64,000 bases of DNA, from NCBI RefSeq assembly GCF_028769735.1, contig NC_088171.1, forward strand, positions 91,248,912 to 91,312,911, written 5' to 3'. Both the position numbers and the translations under genes were made by a program. Position 1 is the first letter of the stretch; every line of letters begins with the position of its first letter. This document shows positions 36,201 through 48,160 of this stretch, in pieces. This DNA comes from Zonotrichia leucophrys gambelii. Its lineage: Eukaryota; Chordata; Aves; Passeriformes; Passerellidae. The notes below the pieces were generated by a model. That model ran no database searches. It saw only the letters and a list, made by a program, of their open reading frames with translations, and was not told the DNA's origin.

Positions 36201-38310
36201 CAGAAAAAAGATTTGGCAACCTTTGCAATATATCATTTTAGGGAGACTTTTGAGCATCTGCAGTGCAACAGGGAATGAGAAACTTTGGCCATTTATAAGT
36301 GTTTGTGTCTTTATATCTGATGATGCTACCATGTTGCATATATATCTATATGTGTGTGTGTGTCTGTGTGTGTGTGTGTACATAGATATATATATAATAA
36401 AAAAAATGCTAGGGAAATTTAAGACCTTTCAGCTACATAAAGGTAACTAATGCGATGTTTTGCCTTGCTTCTTATTTTGATAGAAGATATCTCTAAATGG
36501 GCCAGAATTGTTCTCCTTCCTCACCTCATCTCCCCAAACCTTCCAATAATGAATATGTCTAACTCCTCATGACTCTTGCTTCTTATAAATAACATTTTCA
36601 TTGCAGTGAAGTAAAAGCAAGTAGGAATTTTGGTTTTTGCTAGTCTTGCTTTGAAACTCAAATACTCTGCTTATCAAAAGCCATTTGATACAAAGAAAGT
36701 ATGAATTGTGCTTTAGCAAAAGTATGTTCTTCAAAGTTCACCATTTTCTGAGGTGGGTTCCAGAAGATTTCCTCAGTGGTCTTTGGACAGCCATTGCTCT
36801 CAATAAAAACCAGGTATTTCTTTGTCTTTGTGATTTGAAAATGCTGAGTTTTGTCACTTCCTAGAGAATTTCCAGAACTATTCTTTTTGCAGCATATATA
36901 TGATATTTTTCCTGCCTAAAAATCCCTAAAATAACTTAGAAGCAGGAAGACAGATATCTGTTTGCACGTCTATTCCTAGTATTCTTGTCTAAACTTATCA
37001 GGTGATTTTCTTGAGTATGCACTTCTCATTGATGTGCAGTACTTTAGGAAAAGAGAATGTGAAGTAAGAAATTTCCTTTCATGCTGAATAAAGTATTTTT
37101 AACAATTGAAAATCTTTATGCTGCTTCAGAAAACAATTCAAAGGAAACTGAAAAGAATTTGGTTTCTGAAGCTGGAGAGTTTGTCTTGTCCTCTACTCAA
37201 TGATGTTATGACCAAGACTGTCATGTATTCTTTAAGTCAGTTTAAAAATACTGTATATATTTCCTGTGACCTTCTGTAGGAGTAAAGTAGTGTAAAGTAC
37301 AATAAAGTACTTGCTTTATCAGTGTACCTATTAAGAGATAATTAATCTGTGGCCTTATAAGTGCATACAAAGAAAGATGTTCAGTTAGGCCCTTTAAAGT
37401 ATAAAGAGAAATACAAGTACACATTGTCTGGAAAGTAAATTTAACAAAATAAAAATTAGATACAAATGCTTGAAAAAAAACACCTATTCAGCTCAGGATA
37501 CATTCATCTGTCTTTTCTGCAAGGGTATGATTGTTTTCAAAGAACAGAGAAATACTGTATAACTGGTTAGAAATCTTGAATTATTTATTCATAAAGATCT
37601 AGATTATATCTGCTGAGAATGAAGTACAAATGCCCCCAAGATAGAAAGGCTGCAAGTTGCACCATGAGTATTTAAGTTTGTAGGGCATATTTGCAATGGT
37701 ATAGTAGTAAAATATTTTTGAGCACATAGCCATTTTTGACAGCATCAAAAATGAGTAGAGATACTATATTTCAGTATCTACACAGAAGAAAATTCAGATA
37801 AGTGAATATATTTAATCTTTATTTTAGTGTCTATCTCTGCAGGCTTGGTTGCATTGAAATAAAAATTCTGAATTAAGCACTAAGATGAGCTTAGGAATAG
37901 TGCTTTAAAGTCCTTAACAGGCTAGATTGATTCAGGCCCTTCAAAAACAACATGTGAATAGCAACAGGACGTAGCAATGCCCTCATTGTTTCTCTGATGA
38001 CTTATCAAAATCTGTTACAGTATGCAAAACCTAATCATGGCTGGCCTTGGAAAACAAGGAGAGGGTATTGTAAAGAAACAGCTTGAGTGGGAGAGGGAAT
38101 GGGGAAAATAAGGTCCTTCCAGCACGCTCTTTACCACAAGTGAAACAGGTTGTCATTAAATGACAAGTATAATGTTTATGATTAAAAAGGATTATTGTTG
38201 CCTAATCAATCAGCATTCAAAAAGTTTATAGGAAATAAGAAAATGCACACACTGAATTAGGATTATCTTGAGATAAAAATATTTAGGAAAGGAATAAATA
38301 AACCTCCAAA
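33243..38310. other. Long non-genic or intronic stretch
   Basis: No gene, LTR or CR1 copy is recognised, apart from the microsatellite at 36.3 kb listed separately. A C-rich patch at 33750-33820 and a few splice-like arrangements (for example a TTGCAG before 34613 and a CCTCAG|GTTTGG at 34664-34665 on the + strand) are noted. They lack a convincing frame. Confidence 0.55.
36337..36397 (+). repeat. (TA)n/(TG)n microsatellite
   Basis: An alternating TA segment is followed by TG repeats interrupted once by TC, then a second TA segment, and finally an A run. It is a typical polymorphic compound microsatellite. Confidence 0.95.
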
Positions 38311-38477
38311 GGTTGAAAGTAGGTGGTTTAGACTAGATATCAGGAAGCAATTCTGTACTGTGAGGGTGGTGAGGCATTGGGACAGATTGCCTGGGGCAGT
38401 TGTGGATGCCCCATCCCTGGAAGAGTTTAAGGCCATGAGGGCACTGAGTAAACTGATCTAATGGAAGGTGTCCCTGG
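38311..38477 (+). mobile_element. CR1 LINE fragment, 5' half (split by LTR)
   Basis: The segment shows AGTAGGTGGTTTAGACTAGA, GGAAGCAATTCTGTACTGTG, GTGGTGAGGCATTGGGACAG, TTGTGGATGCCCCATCCCTG and TGGAAGGTGTCCCTG. This is the usual CR1 order up to the last box before the 3' end. The next CR1 box is displaced to position 38884 by an inserted LTR. Together the two parts form one CR1 copy. Confidence 0.93.
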
Positions 38478-38877
38478 TGTCCTGGTTTTACCCAAGAACA
38501 GGGTTAATATTTTCCAGTAGCTGAGAGAGGGCATGGCCAGACCCAGGTGTTATTGGATACTACCTCATGTCATTGCCAGGGGCAGACAAAAGGGACACTC
38601 TGCTCTTTGGCTTCCAGGGAGAAAGAAGTGTGTTCCTTTCAGAGGGAGAAAACCTTGTGGGCAAAATAGTCCAGTGTTGTTTTATTTTACGTTTGTCTTT
38701 TATTATATTTTGCAGCTTTTGTTATTAAATTGTTTTCTTATCTCATTGTTGTTTCCAGTAAATTGTTCTTAGCTCTCTGCCTTTTGTGCTTTCAGTTGAA
38801 TGGGGAGGGAAGTAAGCAGCTTGTGGTCTATTGAGTGGGAGTACTAAATTGGAGAAAACCTTTCCTAAACCATTACA
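38478..38877 (+). mobile_element. Solo endogenous retrovirus LTR nested in CR1
   Basis: About 400 bases interrupt the CR1 copy exactly between two adjacent CR1 boxes. The insert begins TGTCCTGG and ends CCATTACA, an imperfect inverted terminal repeat with TG...CA ends as expected for an LTR. An ATTAAA polyadenylation signal lies at 38724-38729, followed by a T-rich tract, consistent with an R/U5 region. The opening resembles avian ERVL-type LTRs. There is no internal viral coding region and no second LTR, so this is a solo LTR left by recombination. A clean target-site duplication is not evident at the present ends. Confidence 0.8.
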
Positions 38878-38883
38878 TGTACG

Positions 38884-38953
38884 CATGGCAGAGGGGTTGG
38901 GACTAGATGATCTTTTAGGTGCCTTCTAATCTAAACCATTCTGTGATTATATG
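38884..38953 (+). mobile_element. CR1 LINE fragment, 3' end (after nested LTR)
   Basis: CATGGCAGAGGGGTTGGGAC, TAGATGATCTTTTAGGTGCC and CTAAACCATTCTGTGAT are the terminal boxes of the same CR1 copy that starts at 38311. They resume right after the LTR, with only a few unassigned bases at the junction. Confidence 0.93.
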
Positions 38954-41900
38954 CCTCTGAAATTACTGCTCTACACTCAGTTAATAAGAGAGTACTTAAA
39001 TGTTGAACAGAATATTACTTCAGAGTCTGAAGTGTTGTAGTAACAACTCACCTTTTTCACACGCCTTCCCAACTTCTGATGAGGGTTCTGTAGTTTTTGT
39101 TGCTCGTTCTTTTGAGTTCTTACTAAAAGCACTTCCTCTAACAGGACATGACGCAGATTTGTCTAGTGGTGTTCTGGAAGCAGCACTGTATGCCCTGTAC
39201 CCCTATCACTGGGGGAGGGGGTCTGCCTTCTGCTTATTCAGCCTGGGGGAAGAGCTCTTGTCCAGGTACAGCAATCAACAACTTGGATGTCTGGGGAATG
39301 TTCTGGATGACTCCAGTGAATTAATTGTTTCTTTAACAGAGGTCACAGTGTATACAGGTACAGGGGTGCACTTGTCAGGGAAATCACGTCGTAATGGTTT
39401 TCTAATCTCTTTTGTTCTCATCACAGAAGCAGAAGGCAGCAGAAGCAGCTGCTCTGTTAGTGCTACTTATCATTAATCTTCAGTCAAGGTCTTTCAGTCT
39501 TTCTGAAATTGTCTTAAAATCTGCTGCAGTGAAAAGGCGAGACTTCTGGAGACAGATACTCTGCCTCAGTCTGCATATTGCTTATTTAAATTTTCAGTCT
39601 TGTGTAAAGACTGTCATGTCTTGTGTCTGTCATGATTGATTGTGTGTAAATGTAATTTCAATAGAAATCCATTAGAACTTTAATCCCATAGAGATAAGTG
39701 AATATTGCATTATTTTACTATAAAATCAAGTTTACAAGATCACATTTTGTCCATTTCGTTTTTGAAGTCACCGGTAACGCCCTTGTTTAAATTATGAAGG
39801 ATACATAATATGAGTAGAGATTTACAGGAAAAATAGCACACAATCATTTTTTTCTTCAGTCTTACCAGGGACAGGTATCACAGGAGCCACAGACTCCATC
39901 AGCACACTGAGTATGCGTGGAGTAGTAGTCATGATGTAGCACAAAGTGCTGGCATATGGTGACCTTCAGTGCTCAGTCTTGCACTTTAATGATCAGGGAT
40001 TGGTGTTTACCGATTGCTGTGTTGGACTCTGTGTGTGTGTGCTATGTCTATATATCTATACATAGCTTCTGCAGACATTTATTTTGCTTCAGCAGTAGCT
40101 AATGACAACACACAGAAGGATCTGTCTTAAACAAGTATCAAAAGCAATATGCATCCCATATGCATGAAGCTTGCAGGCTAAAGCAAAGCCTTTAGCGTTA
40201 CTTTGGCAGTCATTTTTGGCAGAAAAAATTCCCAAATCATAAGATGCCTGAAAGTTAAATACAACAGTTGAGTTAGAGAGTTTTATGGCAAGGAATAGGA
40301 GGTCTTGTGAAATGTAGCATGTTGTGAGGCAACATATATTTTGCTATTGCTTGTTGAAAATAACAAGCACATTACAGGCGTTAATGAAATTGAATCACAA
40401 AATACTTTCCCCTAAGGGGGCTAAATGCATTTTGGGGTTTATGAACACTGTACTTCCTCAGCCTTAATTGACAGGCAACATTACTTTTATCTGCTAGTTT
40501 TAGTGAAAATTTACTTAAAAAACAAACATGGGCAAATAGGTGGATAGGGAAAGTAAAAAGTCCTCTCCTTCCCTTTTCAGAAACACCAAAAAAGTCCTGA
40601 CTGTACCTCAATGGATTATATCTTTCTGTATGTGTTTATTAATTTTGCACACATTTATACAAGTATCATCTTTGGGTTTGCTATTTTTAATTAAAAATCT
40701 ATTTGCCTTTCCTATTGGCCTGACGTGACACAGCATCCCATGCAGTCCTGATGGCAGCTCAGTAGGATACCACAGACTCCCCAGCAGAGCAAATGCCAAC
40801 TCACGCCCGCAGGCAGATGGGAAAGTAAAACATGCATGTTATTTCCAAACCACTTAAAAAAATAACTTCCCTTACAGCATCAGATGAAAACATATTAAAG
40901 AAAATCTGTCTTTTTCCACATTTGGATAAATATGTTCGGTAAGACCAATTATGTCGAGTAATGTATTTGAACAAATATGCAGCAATTAGGACATTTTGTT
41001 GAGTGTATCTGCGGTGACTACCAATCACATCAAAGCCATATTGGTAGCAATCTTCTTTATTATTCCTCTTGCTTAAAAAGAAATTCAGATTCAAAAACAT
41101 GAAAGCTGAAGAAAATATTTGGCACAATCTTTTCTTTTTCTAACCTATTTTGTATATTCAGTTAAAGCCTAACCAGTTACTGCTCACAAGATATTTTAAA
41201 CTGATGGCAGCATGTCTGACCTTAGTATCATCCTTGTGTCATGTTTCAGTTGGGATTGGAAACTAACTTTTTAAATATAATAAAACCAAATCAAATGCAA
41301 AAAATAAGTAAAAAAAATCAAACCAACCAACTAAAAAAACCACACATCAAAATTGGCTGTTCTGCTTCCGTCCCAAGAGAATGTGCCTTTACTTTGCTAA
41401 GATGCAGAAGAGCCGTCTATAAAATCAGGCATCTGCCATACAATGATTTTGCTACTTGCAGATTAAAACAATTTTTCAGACTTTTCTGTTGCTATTCATC
41501 ATAAAGAACTTTTTTTTTTCAGTGTATATTTGCCGTGTTTTTGTAAAGATTCAGTTCCTTTAGAAGTAGTTTGGCTTACCACGTGATACAGAAATAAAAT
41601 ATAGATAACACATAATTAGTTGAATGATGCCAAAGCACTGCCAAAGATAGATTGTAAACTGTATTCAGTGTGGGCATCCACTGCTGAAGAAACAGAATAT
41701 ATATATATGTTTATAGAAAGTAATTGAACTTATAAACTTCCATCTTGCTTCCTATGCTGTCAAAATTATTATCGTTAGAAATAGAAGTGATGAAAATATA
41801 AATCTTTGTTTATCTGGCATTTAAATTTTAAGAGATGGATTCCTCTGGACTTCTGACGATATACTGAAGTGGAAAAGTAGGCAGTTGAGGGGGGTTTGTT

Positions 41901-42364
41901 GGTGCTCTTTCTACTTTACATCATGCATAGAGTGCAATCAGTTGAAAATACTTTATTCGACTTCTTATGCATACGCAGTATGGTTGTTTCTATTCATTTG
42001 ACACTTTCTCCATTTCTTTTCTTCCTAAAGATAGTTTGCTTCTCAGCTCTAAGAAAGGGCTAATGGTAGTCTGTATGGGACATTAATTAGAGTATAGATA
42101 TGTAACAATATTTTCAGACTGGGTTAGTGATCAACATGAACTTAGAGGCGTAGGCCTCAAAGAGGTGGTCACAGGATTCACTTCATCATAAAACTCCAAT
42201 ATTTTTATGGTGTCTGGGCACTTCAGTTTCTAATTAATTTTTCAATATGTTGGGATTATATGCCAGTGGAATATTCACTCTTTAATAAAATTTAATTTTA
42301 TTTCTGTAACCTTATAATCATAATAGAAAAAGAAAAATCTGTAATCATTATCTTGTCACCATAG
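38954..42364. other. Non-repeat stretch with open frames and CpG-retaining patches
   Basis: No repeat family is recognised. A 158-residue open frame lies at 39000-39476 on the + strand, the longest non-repeat frame in the window. It contains several acceptor-like sites, including TTTTGTTCTCATCACAG near 39426. The product is unrecognised, and a frame of this length is not strong evidence in 64 kb of sequence. Segment 40380-41130 keeps several CpG sites and has a 108-residue minus-strand frame. I read it as possible conserved non-coding sequence rather than a gene. Neither is annotated as coding. Confidence 0.45.
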
Positions 42365-42780
42365 CAATCCTAGCTGGAAAAGACTTTAAGTTAAAGAAAT
42401 TCTATCTGCATTATTATTGGAAAAGTTCTACTAATCTGATTTTAAAGCTTTCTGAAATGGTGATTGTGCAACCTGCCTTCTCCAGTGCTTGACTACCAGG
42501 GTTTTTTCATCATGTCTAACCAGAATCTTTCTTGTTGCAATCTAAACTAGTTATTGCCTTCTTTTTGAAAAAGAGTTAAGATTATTCTTGCTGCCTTTAT
42601 GAAAGGAGGCTTTTATATTAAACACTCCTATTAGATCCCCTATAAAGCCCAATTTTTTGTTAAAGTATTTTTTTCTGGACCTCTCGTCCTTTCTCGTACT
42701 CATCTCTGGACACACAGTCTTTGGTCCACAGCTTCATTAAAGTGTTATTCCCTAAGCTGAACCAATGTGTTTTTCAGCCA
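42365..42780 (-). mobile_element. Ancient CR1-type LINE fragment, antisense
   Basis: The + strand reads as a decayed antisense CR1 3' region: AGCTGGAAAAGACTTTAAG at the start, CTCCAGTGCTTGACTACCAG, CTAACCAGAATCTTTCTTG, a TTGCAATCTAAACTAGTTATTG box, CTCCTATTAGATCCCC, and a TCATCTCTGGACACACAG box. This order matches old avian and amniote CR1 copies. The sequence is much more diverged than the other CR1 copies in the window. Confidence 0.68.
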
Positions 42781-45193
42781 AAATATTAATTTCCTGTTTT
42801 ATGTTTGTGCAACTGATTATTTTTGCCTGACAATTTGATAGCTTGCCCATTTTTCAATTGAATTCCTGATTTAGTTGCAAGCTTCTGCTTCATTTTGTTG
42901 AGATTTTGCTTATTAGTTCTAATTTTGAGGTTCAATTTGCTTACCAGCCATCTTTACCTAGTGCTCTCTGTTGATTTAATGTCTATGATCTGTGTTCAAA
43001 GGCTATGGAATAGTTTAAGTGATAATCCTATACTCAGACAAAGACAGAATTCCAGAATTCCACTCCCTGTCCCTCTGAATTAGCTTTGCTTATTGAGAAG
43101 AGGCCACTGAGAAGTCTGGTTTGCCAATTTCTCTGCATGAAAGGCATTTCTGGAATGTGAAACACTTAAAGCTGGAAACAAAAATGCCAACAAGCATCAA
43201 GAAACATGCTGGCTTTTGAAGAAATATGCAAGAATATCCTCGAGGGGTCCAGAAACATAATAAGTTTGTGACCATTTTCAGCTCTCTTATTCTGTGTTCA
43301 GCTAATTAGTACAGCTTGAACCACCAAGAAATGTTTGAATTTTGACCCTGTCATTACCCTTGTAAAGTAAACAACATCATAAATCCCAGAGAATTAGCTC
43401 AGCACTCTGACCAACAGCAGAAGTGCAAGGGGAAATATGGTAATAGGATGGGCGCTCAACCCTGCAGGGTCTGAGTCCACAACTGAGCATGACACTTAAA
43501 GGTTTCGTATTCAGAGGTGAGAGATGAGAATAATTTTTGGTCCAGAAAGGTTGACCTTCAAAGAAAGGTCTTAAGACCTGAAGCTGTTCAAGGAAGAGTC
43601 AGAAGGAGGAAGGCAGAGAGGCTTCAAGCATGAAGGAACTGACTGTCAGGAGGAAGAGCAGAAGCAGGATCTTTCCTCCACTGCAGTGAGAAGGGAACAA
43701 CTTGCCAACTTTATGGTTTGTCAGACTGTCTAAGGAGATAGAGGGGCTTGTCTTCCAGGAGAGCTGACATCCCTTCCAGCGCAGTGTAAGATTCTCTGAC
43801 TTGCTTCTCTTACACTGTTCTCCAGTACCTGAATTCATTCCTTCTTATTCCTTCACATTTAAAGGCTCTTTCTGAGCTTCTTTTCCTTTTGTAGATGCAT
43901 ATACATAACGATTTTATTCTTTTCCATCATGGAAAAATATTTTTTTAAACCTCTGGCCTCATTTAACAGGAAGTCTGCAATCACTGTTTTATATTCTCCA
44001 GGAATTATTTTTTCTGATTATCTCCCAAACAATTTTGGCTTTGTGTGCTGTATGAAGTTCCATTCACATCAGGGAAATACAAACAACAGGTTCTTTACTC
44101 CATCTTCACTCTTGCACAGAATTTGTTAAACCTGCTAGTATTTTTCTTATACTATCCTGGTTCTTGAGTTATCATTTAATTTCTTCCTCCTGTGTCTCAT
44201 TTATTGTCTCATTCCTCCAGTAGGTGGAAAATTTCAGCTTTCTTCTAGACATATTTTTCAGGTGGTGTTGTCTGTAGCTTTTATACTGACGGTACACATA
44301 TCTATATGGATCTGTTCTAAGTCTATTAAGTTAGACTCTCTAGGGGTTTTTCTAGCAGTACCTAAGAAATAAGGTGACAAGAAGAAGCTTAAACTTAATT
44401 CTAGTGATATTAGAAATGTCAGATAATTTTTTTTCCAAGCAAGTGTTGTTCCCTGTTTTCCTCCCCAACTTCTCTCAGCCAAAGGAGAGGATGGTAGTCA
44501 TGACTGAAATCCTCCTGTGGAAGATGTATTAGTGTATGTTCTGCTGAGTATAATGTTGCGATTTTCCTCAATCTTCTTAATCACCACATGAATTCATGGT
44601 TCTAGATTCAAGATCACAGCTGGCTGCTGCGGAAGGCTCATTGTAAACCAAGTGGCGAGCTAGCAGCCAAATCTCTCTCTTTCTTCTTGACATAACCAGT
44701 CAACTGATAGACTCTCCAAGGCAGCAGAAACACAATGATGATGTGAAACAACGTGTTATAACAATTTTGTGGGATAATTCAAACATGGCATAGCATATGC
44801 TTCTCATTTTGGATATAGGAAGGCTTTGAGCACCTAAAACAAAAGATTTAGAAGCTGAATTTTCAAAGGCTCTCTGTATACAGTTGGCTGGTGTGCCCCT
44901 ACTTATTTCTGGCACCAATGCTTCTACTTGTACACAGGCCTGGACCTCTGTGACCTGAGAGTTGTCACATGTGGCTCCTGCTTAAACCTGACTTTTGGCA
45001 TAAATGTCCCGACAGCTGTGACTAGAAGTTGTGAAGCTGTGAAAGTGTCCACCACTGATGTCCATCAGTGTGTCATCTAATTGTGGCTTCCAAAATTTCT
45101 TCCAAGATACAAAAAGAGGAGCAGAGTGGGCAAAGAAAGGGAGGTATGCTTGCATGGCTTGTGATGACCTTTTTTGCTGCAGTGCACCCTTCC
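42781..45193. other. Non-genic or intronic stretch
   Basis: No repeat family or gene is recognised. A purine-rich patch lies at 43560-43720. A short hairpin-capable sequence (GTGTAAG ... CTTACAC) occurs at about 43784-43816. Frames here lack splice support. Confidence 0.5.
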
Positions 45194-45197
45194 TTGA

Positions 45198-45606
45198 TGT
45201 AGCGTGGCATTCACATTCTCTGAAAAAATTCCTTCACCCAGAGTTTTTCTCCTGGGAAGCTGAAAGGCAGTGAGAGAAGCCTCAGAGAAAATGAAAACAG
45301 TTCTGATCTCATTTGCTTCTCCTGTGTTGTGCTCGTGTGGAATGTGTTTGGAGATTGTTTACCCAAAGGTGTTTGCTTCATTGGATTCCAGTGTGATTTG
45401 ACTCACTGGCCAATTGGGGCCAAGCTGTGGCAGGACTCTGGAAAGAGTCACAAGTTTTCAATATTATCTTTTTAGCATTCTGTCAGTATATTTTCTGTAT
45501 TTTTTAGTATAGTACAGTATTCTTTAATATAGTATGGTATAATAAAGTAATAAATTAGCCTTCTGAGAACATGGAGTCATTCTCTCCCCTCATCAGTGGA
45601 CCTGCA
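45198..45606 (+). mobile_element. Solo endogenous retrovirus LTR
   Basis: The sequence matches a family of avian ERV LTRs that I recognise from songbird-type genomes: a CTTCACCCAGAGTTTTTCTC and CTCCTGGGAAGCTGA block, TCATTTGCTTCTCCTGTG, GGCCAATTGGGGCCAAGCTG, GGACTCTGGAAAGAGTCAC, TATTATCTTTTTAGCATTCT, a TAGTATAG-rich AT tract, and AATTAGCCTTCTGAGAACAT then GGAGTCA. Two AATAAA signals lie at 45541-45546 and 45549-45554. The ends read TGTAG...CTGCA, and TTGA flanks both sides (45194-45197 and 45607-45610), a possible 4-base target duplication. A slightly longer 3' end is also possible. There is no internal coding region, so it is a solo LTR. Confidence 0.85.
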
Positions 45607-45610
45607 TTGA

Positions 45611-47631
45611 CAATAATGTAGTTGTGGTCTTGTCATTACAGTGATAGCCCAGAAGGCATGAGGGGAAGAGGAGAATGCTTGGTATTAAAGAGGGGTGTAC
45701 ATCCTGGGAATTCTGAGTTCTAGGCTGTCCTTACAGGGGATAGCTATAATCTGGGCAGTAGGGCAGAGTTGCATACCTGCTTTTCCTGCTTGTCATTTCC
45801 CTCTGGCTACTGACAGTTAAACAAATCAGCTCCCTGAGGTGCCTGACTCTTCTCACATGCTGCCTGCTGAAAGCCAAAGGCCATTTATATGTTCTGTGTG
45901 CCACGTACTGGCACAACAGGATTAGCAACTGCTAGTCTGAAGGCATCCATTTCCTTTTTCCTGGGTCTCCCAAAAGCATTTCTGAAAACACTGCAAAGGA
46001 GGAGAAACAGAATTGTTCCTGACTGAGGATCTTCCATTTTGCTGTGATTTCTTGCGACCTCAACATATTCTTCAGGACTTATAATTGCTTTGAAATGACA
46101 ATAATTTGTGGTTGAATCTGAAAGAGCCACTGATGCAGGCTTTGGGGGAGGTGTGAAGAAAGCAGACTCTCTCAGCTGCCAGCCCTGCAGGATTCAACCT
46201 ACTGGTTCAGTGAGCTCACAAACAGGATATTGTCCATGGAGGGATGTTCTTTTATTTCAGTAAGATACCTCTCTGAAATCTAGGTAAATTATTTAGAAGG
46301 ATAGGCATTAACTTGCAATTAAAATTTATCATTTAGCTAAGAGGAAAGAAACCCAACACACTTTAAATTTTTTAAAATTATTGAAACATAGACATTAGGT
46401 TTGTAATTTGGTGACTGGTGAAAAGCCAACATTCACATTCACACTAGCTTGTTAATTAGGGACTTATTATTAGTAAGTGATTAACAAACTTAGTTGAGTC
46501 ATCACCCACAAGCTGGTTGGTGGGTACATGCCATCATATCCTCATTTGTACCCAAACTCCCTCATTTTCAACCCCTCATTGTTAGCTACTACTGGCCCTG
46601 GAGGCATGGACTGAGCTGTCAGTCCTCAGGATTTAGTTGCTACATTTGTGATATTAGGAGTTTTACTTAACACCATGATTCCTGCATTGTTGTTGTTATA
46701 CAATGAATCTCCATCCTCCCTGCAGAAATAAATTCTTAAATAAGTAGGTCAAGTAAAACTATGAGCCTTATAGAACAACTGAAAAAATATATGTCTCTCT
46801 GTTTGCTTTTTAGTGTTATTTTAATTGAAGAAGTGGGTTTTTTGATGCTTGATATTGATAGTACTAGAATAATTACTGATGGTTTATTGATAAACAGGAT
46901 TTGTTTACCTGCCATCTGCAGTGGTAGACAATTTGCAATAGATTATCTGCTAAAATGGCTTCTTTTAGGTAATACTTCTGTTAAAGATAAATTCTTGGCT
47001 TTTTTAATGCCACTCAAGATTCATCCCTTGTAAATCACGGGAAGAATTTTGCTATAGCCACAGAGAGACTGTAGCCTGTCTTTAGAGATAGTTTCTCTTT
47101 GTTTAAATGTCCCTCTGAATTGCAGTTGGACACGCTTCACTGGTATTACATCAGTGCCATGCCCATCCATCCATTTCGGGGGGGATTGGCTCTGTGGCAA
47201 AGTTCATCAGTCATTTCTACCATCATAGCTTGGTATGATTTGTACTAGTCTAATTGAGTCACAATTTCAGCTAATAATGATTGATACAAGCTTTTTATCA
47301 TTGCGAGAGGAGAATGTGTGACCTTTTAATCTATTCCTCTGCTTTTTGAAAAAGTTGGTTTCCAGTTATTAACATCATGTAAACATTAAACTTCATGAAG
47401 AAAAGTAAAAAGAGATGGAAATGTGTGTTCATTAACATGTCTTCTTTTAGTCATTGTGAATATAACATTTTAATATAAAACTGCCAAGTAAATGCTGCTC
47501 TTCAAATTTTTTTGAGGGAAACTGGTAGGCCCTCTGCAGATTCAGTTGCAACTTGCTCACTTTTGAACTCCCTATTTTAATCTTTATCTCCCTCAGCATC
47601 AATATTAATTTTTTTGTCCCTCTGTATTCAG
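45611..47631. other. Non-genic or intronic stretch
   Basis: No repeat is recognised. An 81-residue minus-strand frame at 45885-46130 includes the protein-like run SPEEYVEVARNHSKMEDPQS and an internal CTCCTCCTTTGCAG acceptor-like site, but no matching donor is convincing. The frames at 46761-47033 look like AT-rich noise. Confidence 0.45.
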
Positions 47632-48160
47632 CACTGCGGAAGCTGCTGCTCAAATCCTGTTCAATTTGGGCCCCTCACAACAACAAAGACATTGGGATGC
47701 TGAAATGTGTCCAGGGAAGGGCAGTGGAGGTGGTGAAGGATCTGGAGAACAAGTCTCATGAGGAGTGGCTGAGGGAGCTGGGGCTGTTTAACCTGCAGGA
47801 AAAGACAGTGAGGTGGCATCTTATCAGTCTCTACAACTACCTGAGAGGAGGTGGTGGCCAGGTGGGGGTCTGTCTCTTCTCCAGGTAACAAGCAACAGCA
47901 CACAAGGAAATGCTGTGAGATTGTGACAGAGAAGGTTTAATTGGATATTGGAAAAAATTTCTTCACTGAAAGGGTGGTCAGGCACTGAAACAGACTGTCT
48001 AGGGAAGTAGTGGAATCACCATCTCTGGAACTGGTCAAGAGATGTGTGGATACAGCACTTGGGGACATGGTTTAGTGGTGAACATAGTGATCGTGCTAGG
48101 TTAACAGGTGGAATTGATGATCTTAGAGGTCTTTTCCAACCTTAATGTTTCTATGAGTTC
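47632..48160 (+). mobile_element. CR1 LINE fragment, 3' end
   Basis: The copy shows TTTGGGCCCCTCACAACAAC, GTGTCCAGGGAAGGGCAGTG, AGTGGCTGAGGGAGCTGGGG, CTCTACAACTACCTGAGAGG, ATTTCTTCACTGAAAGGGTG, GACATGGTTTAGTGGTG and the terminal TGATGATCTTAGAGGTC, CCAACCTTAATG. This is a different CR1 subfamily from the copies with the CCCATGGCAGG box. The 111- and 80-residue frames across it are element shadows. Confidence 0.94.
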
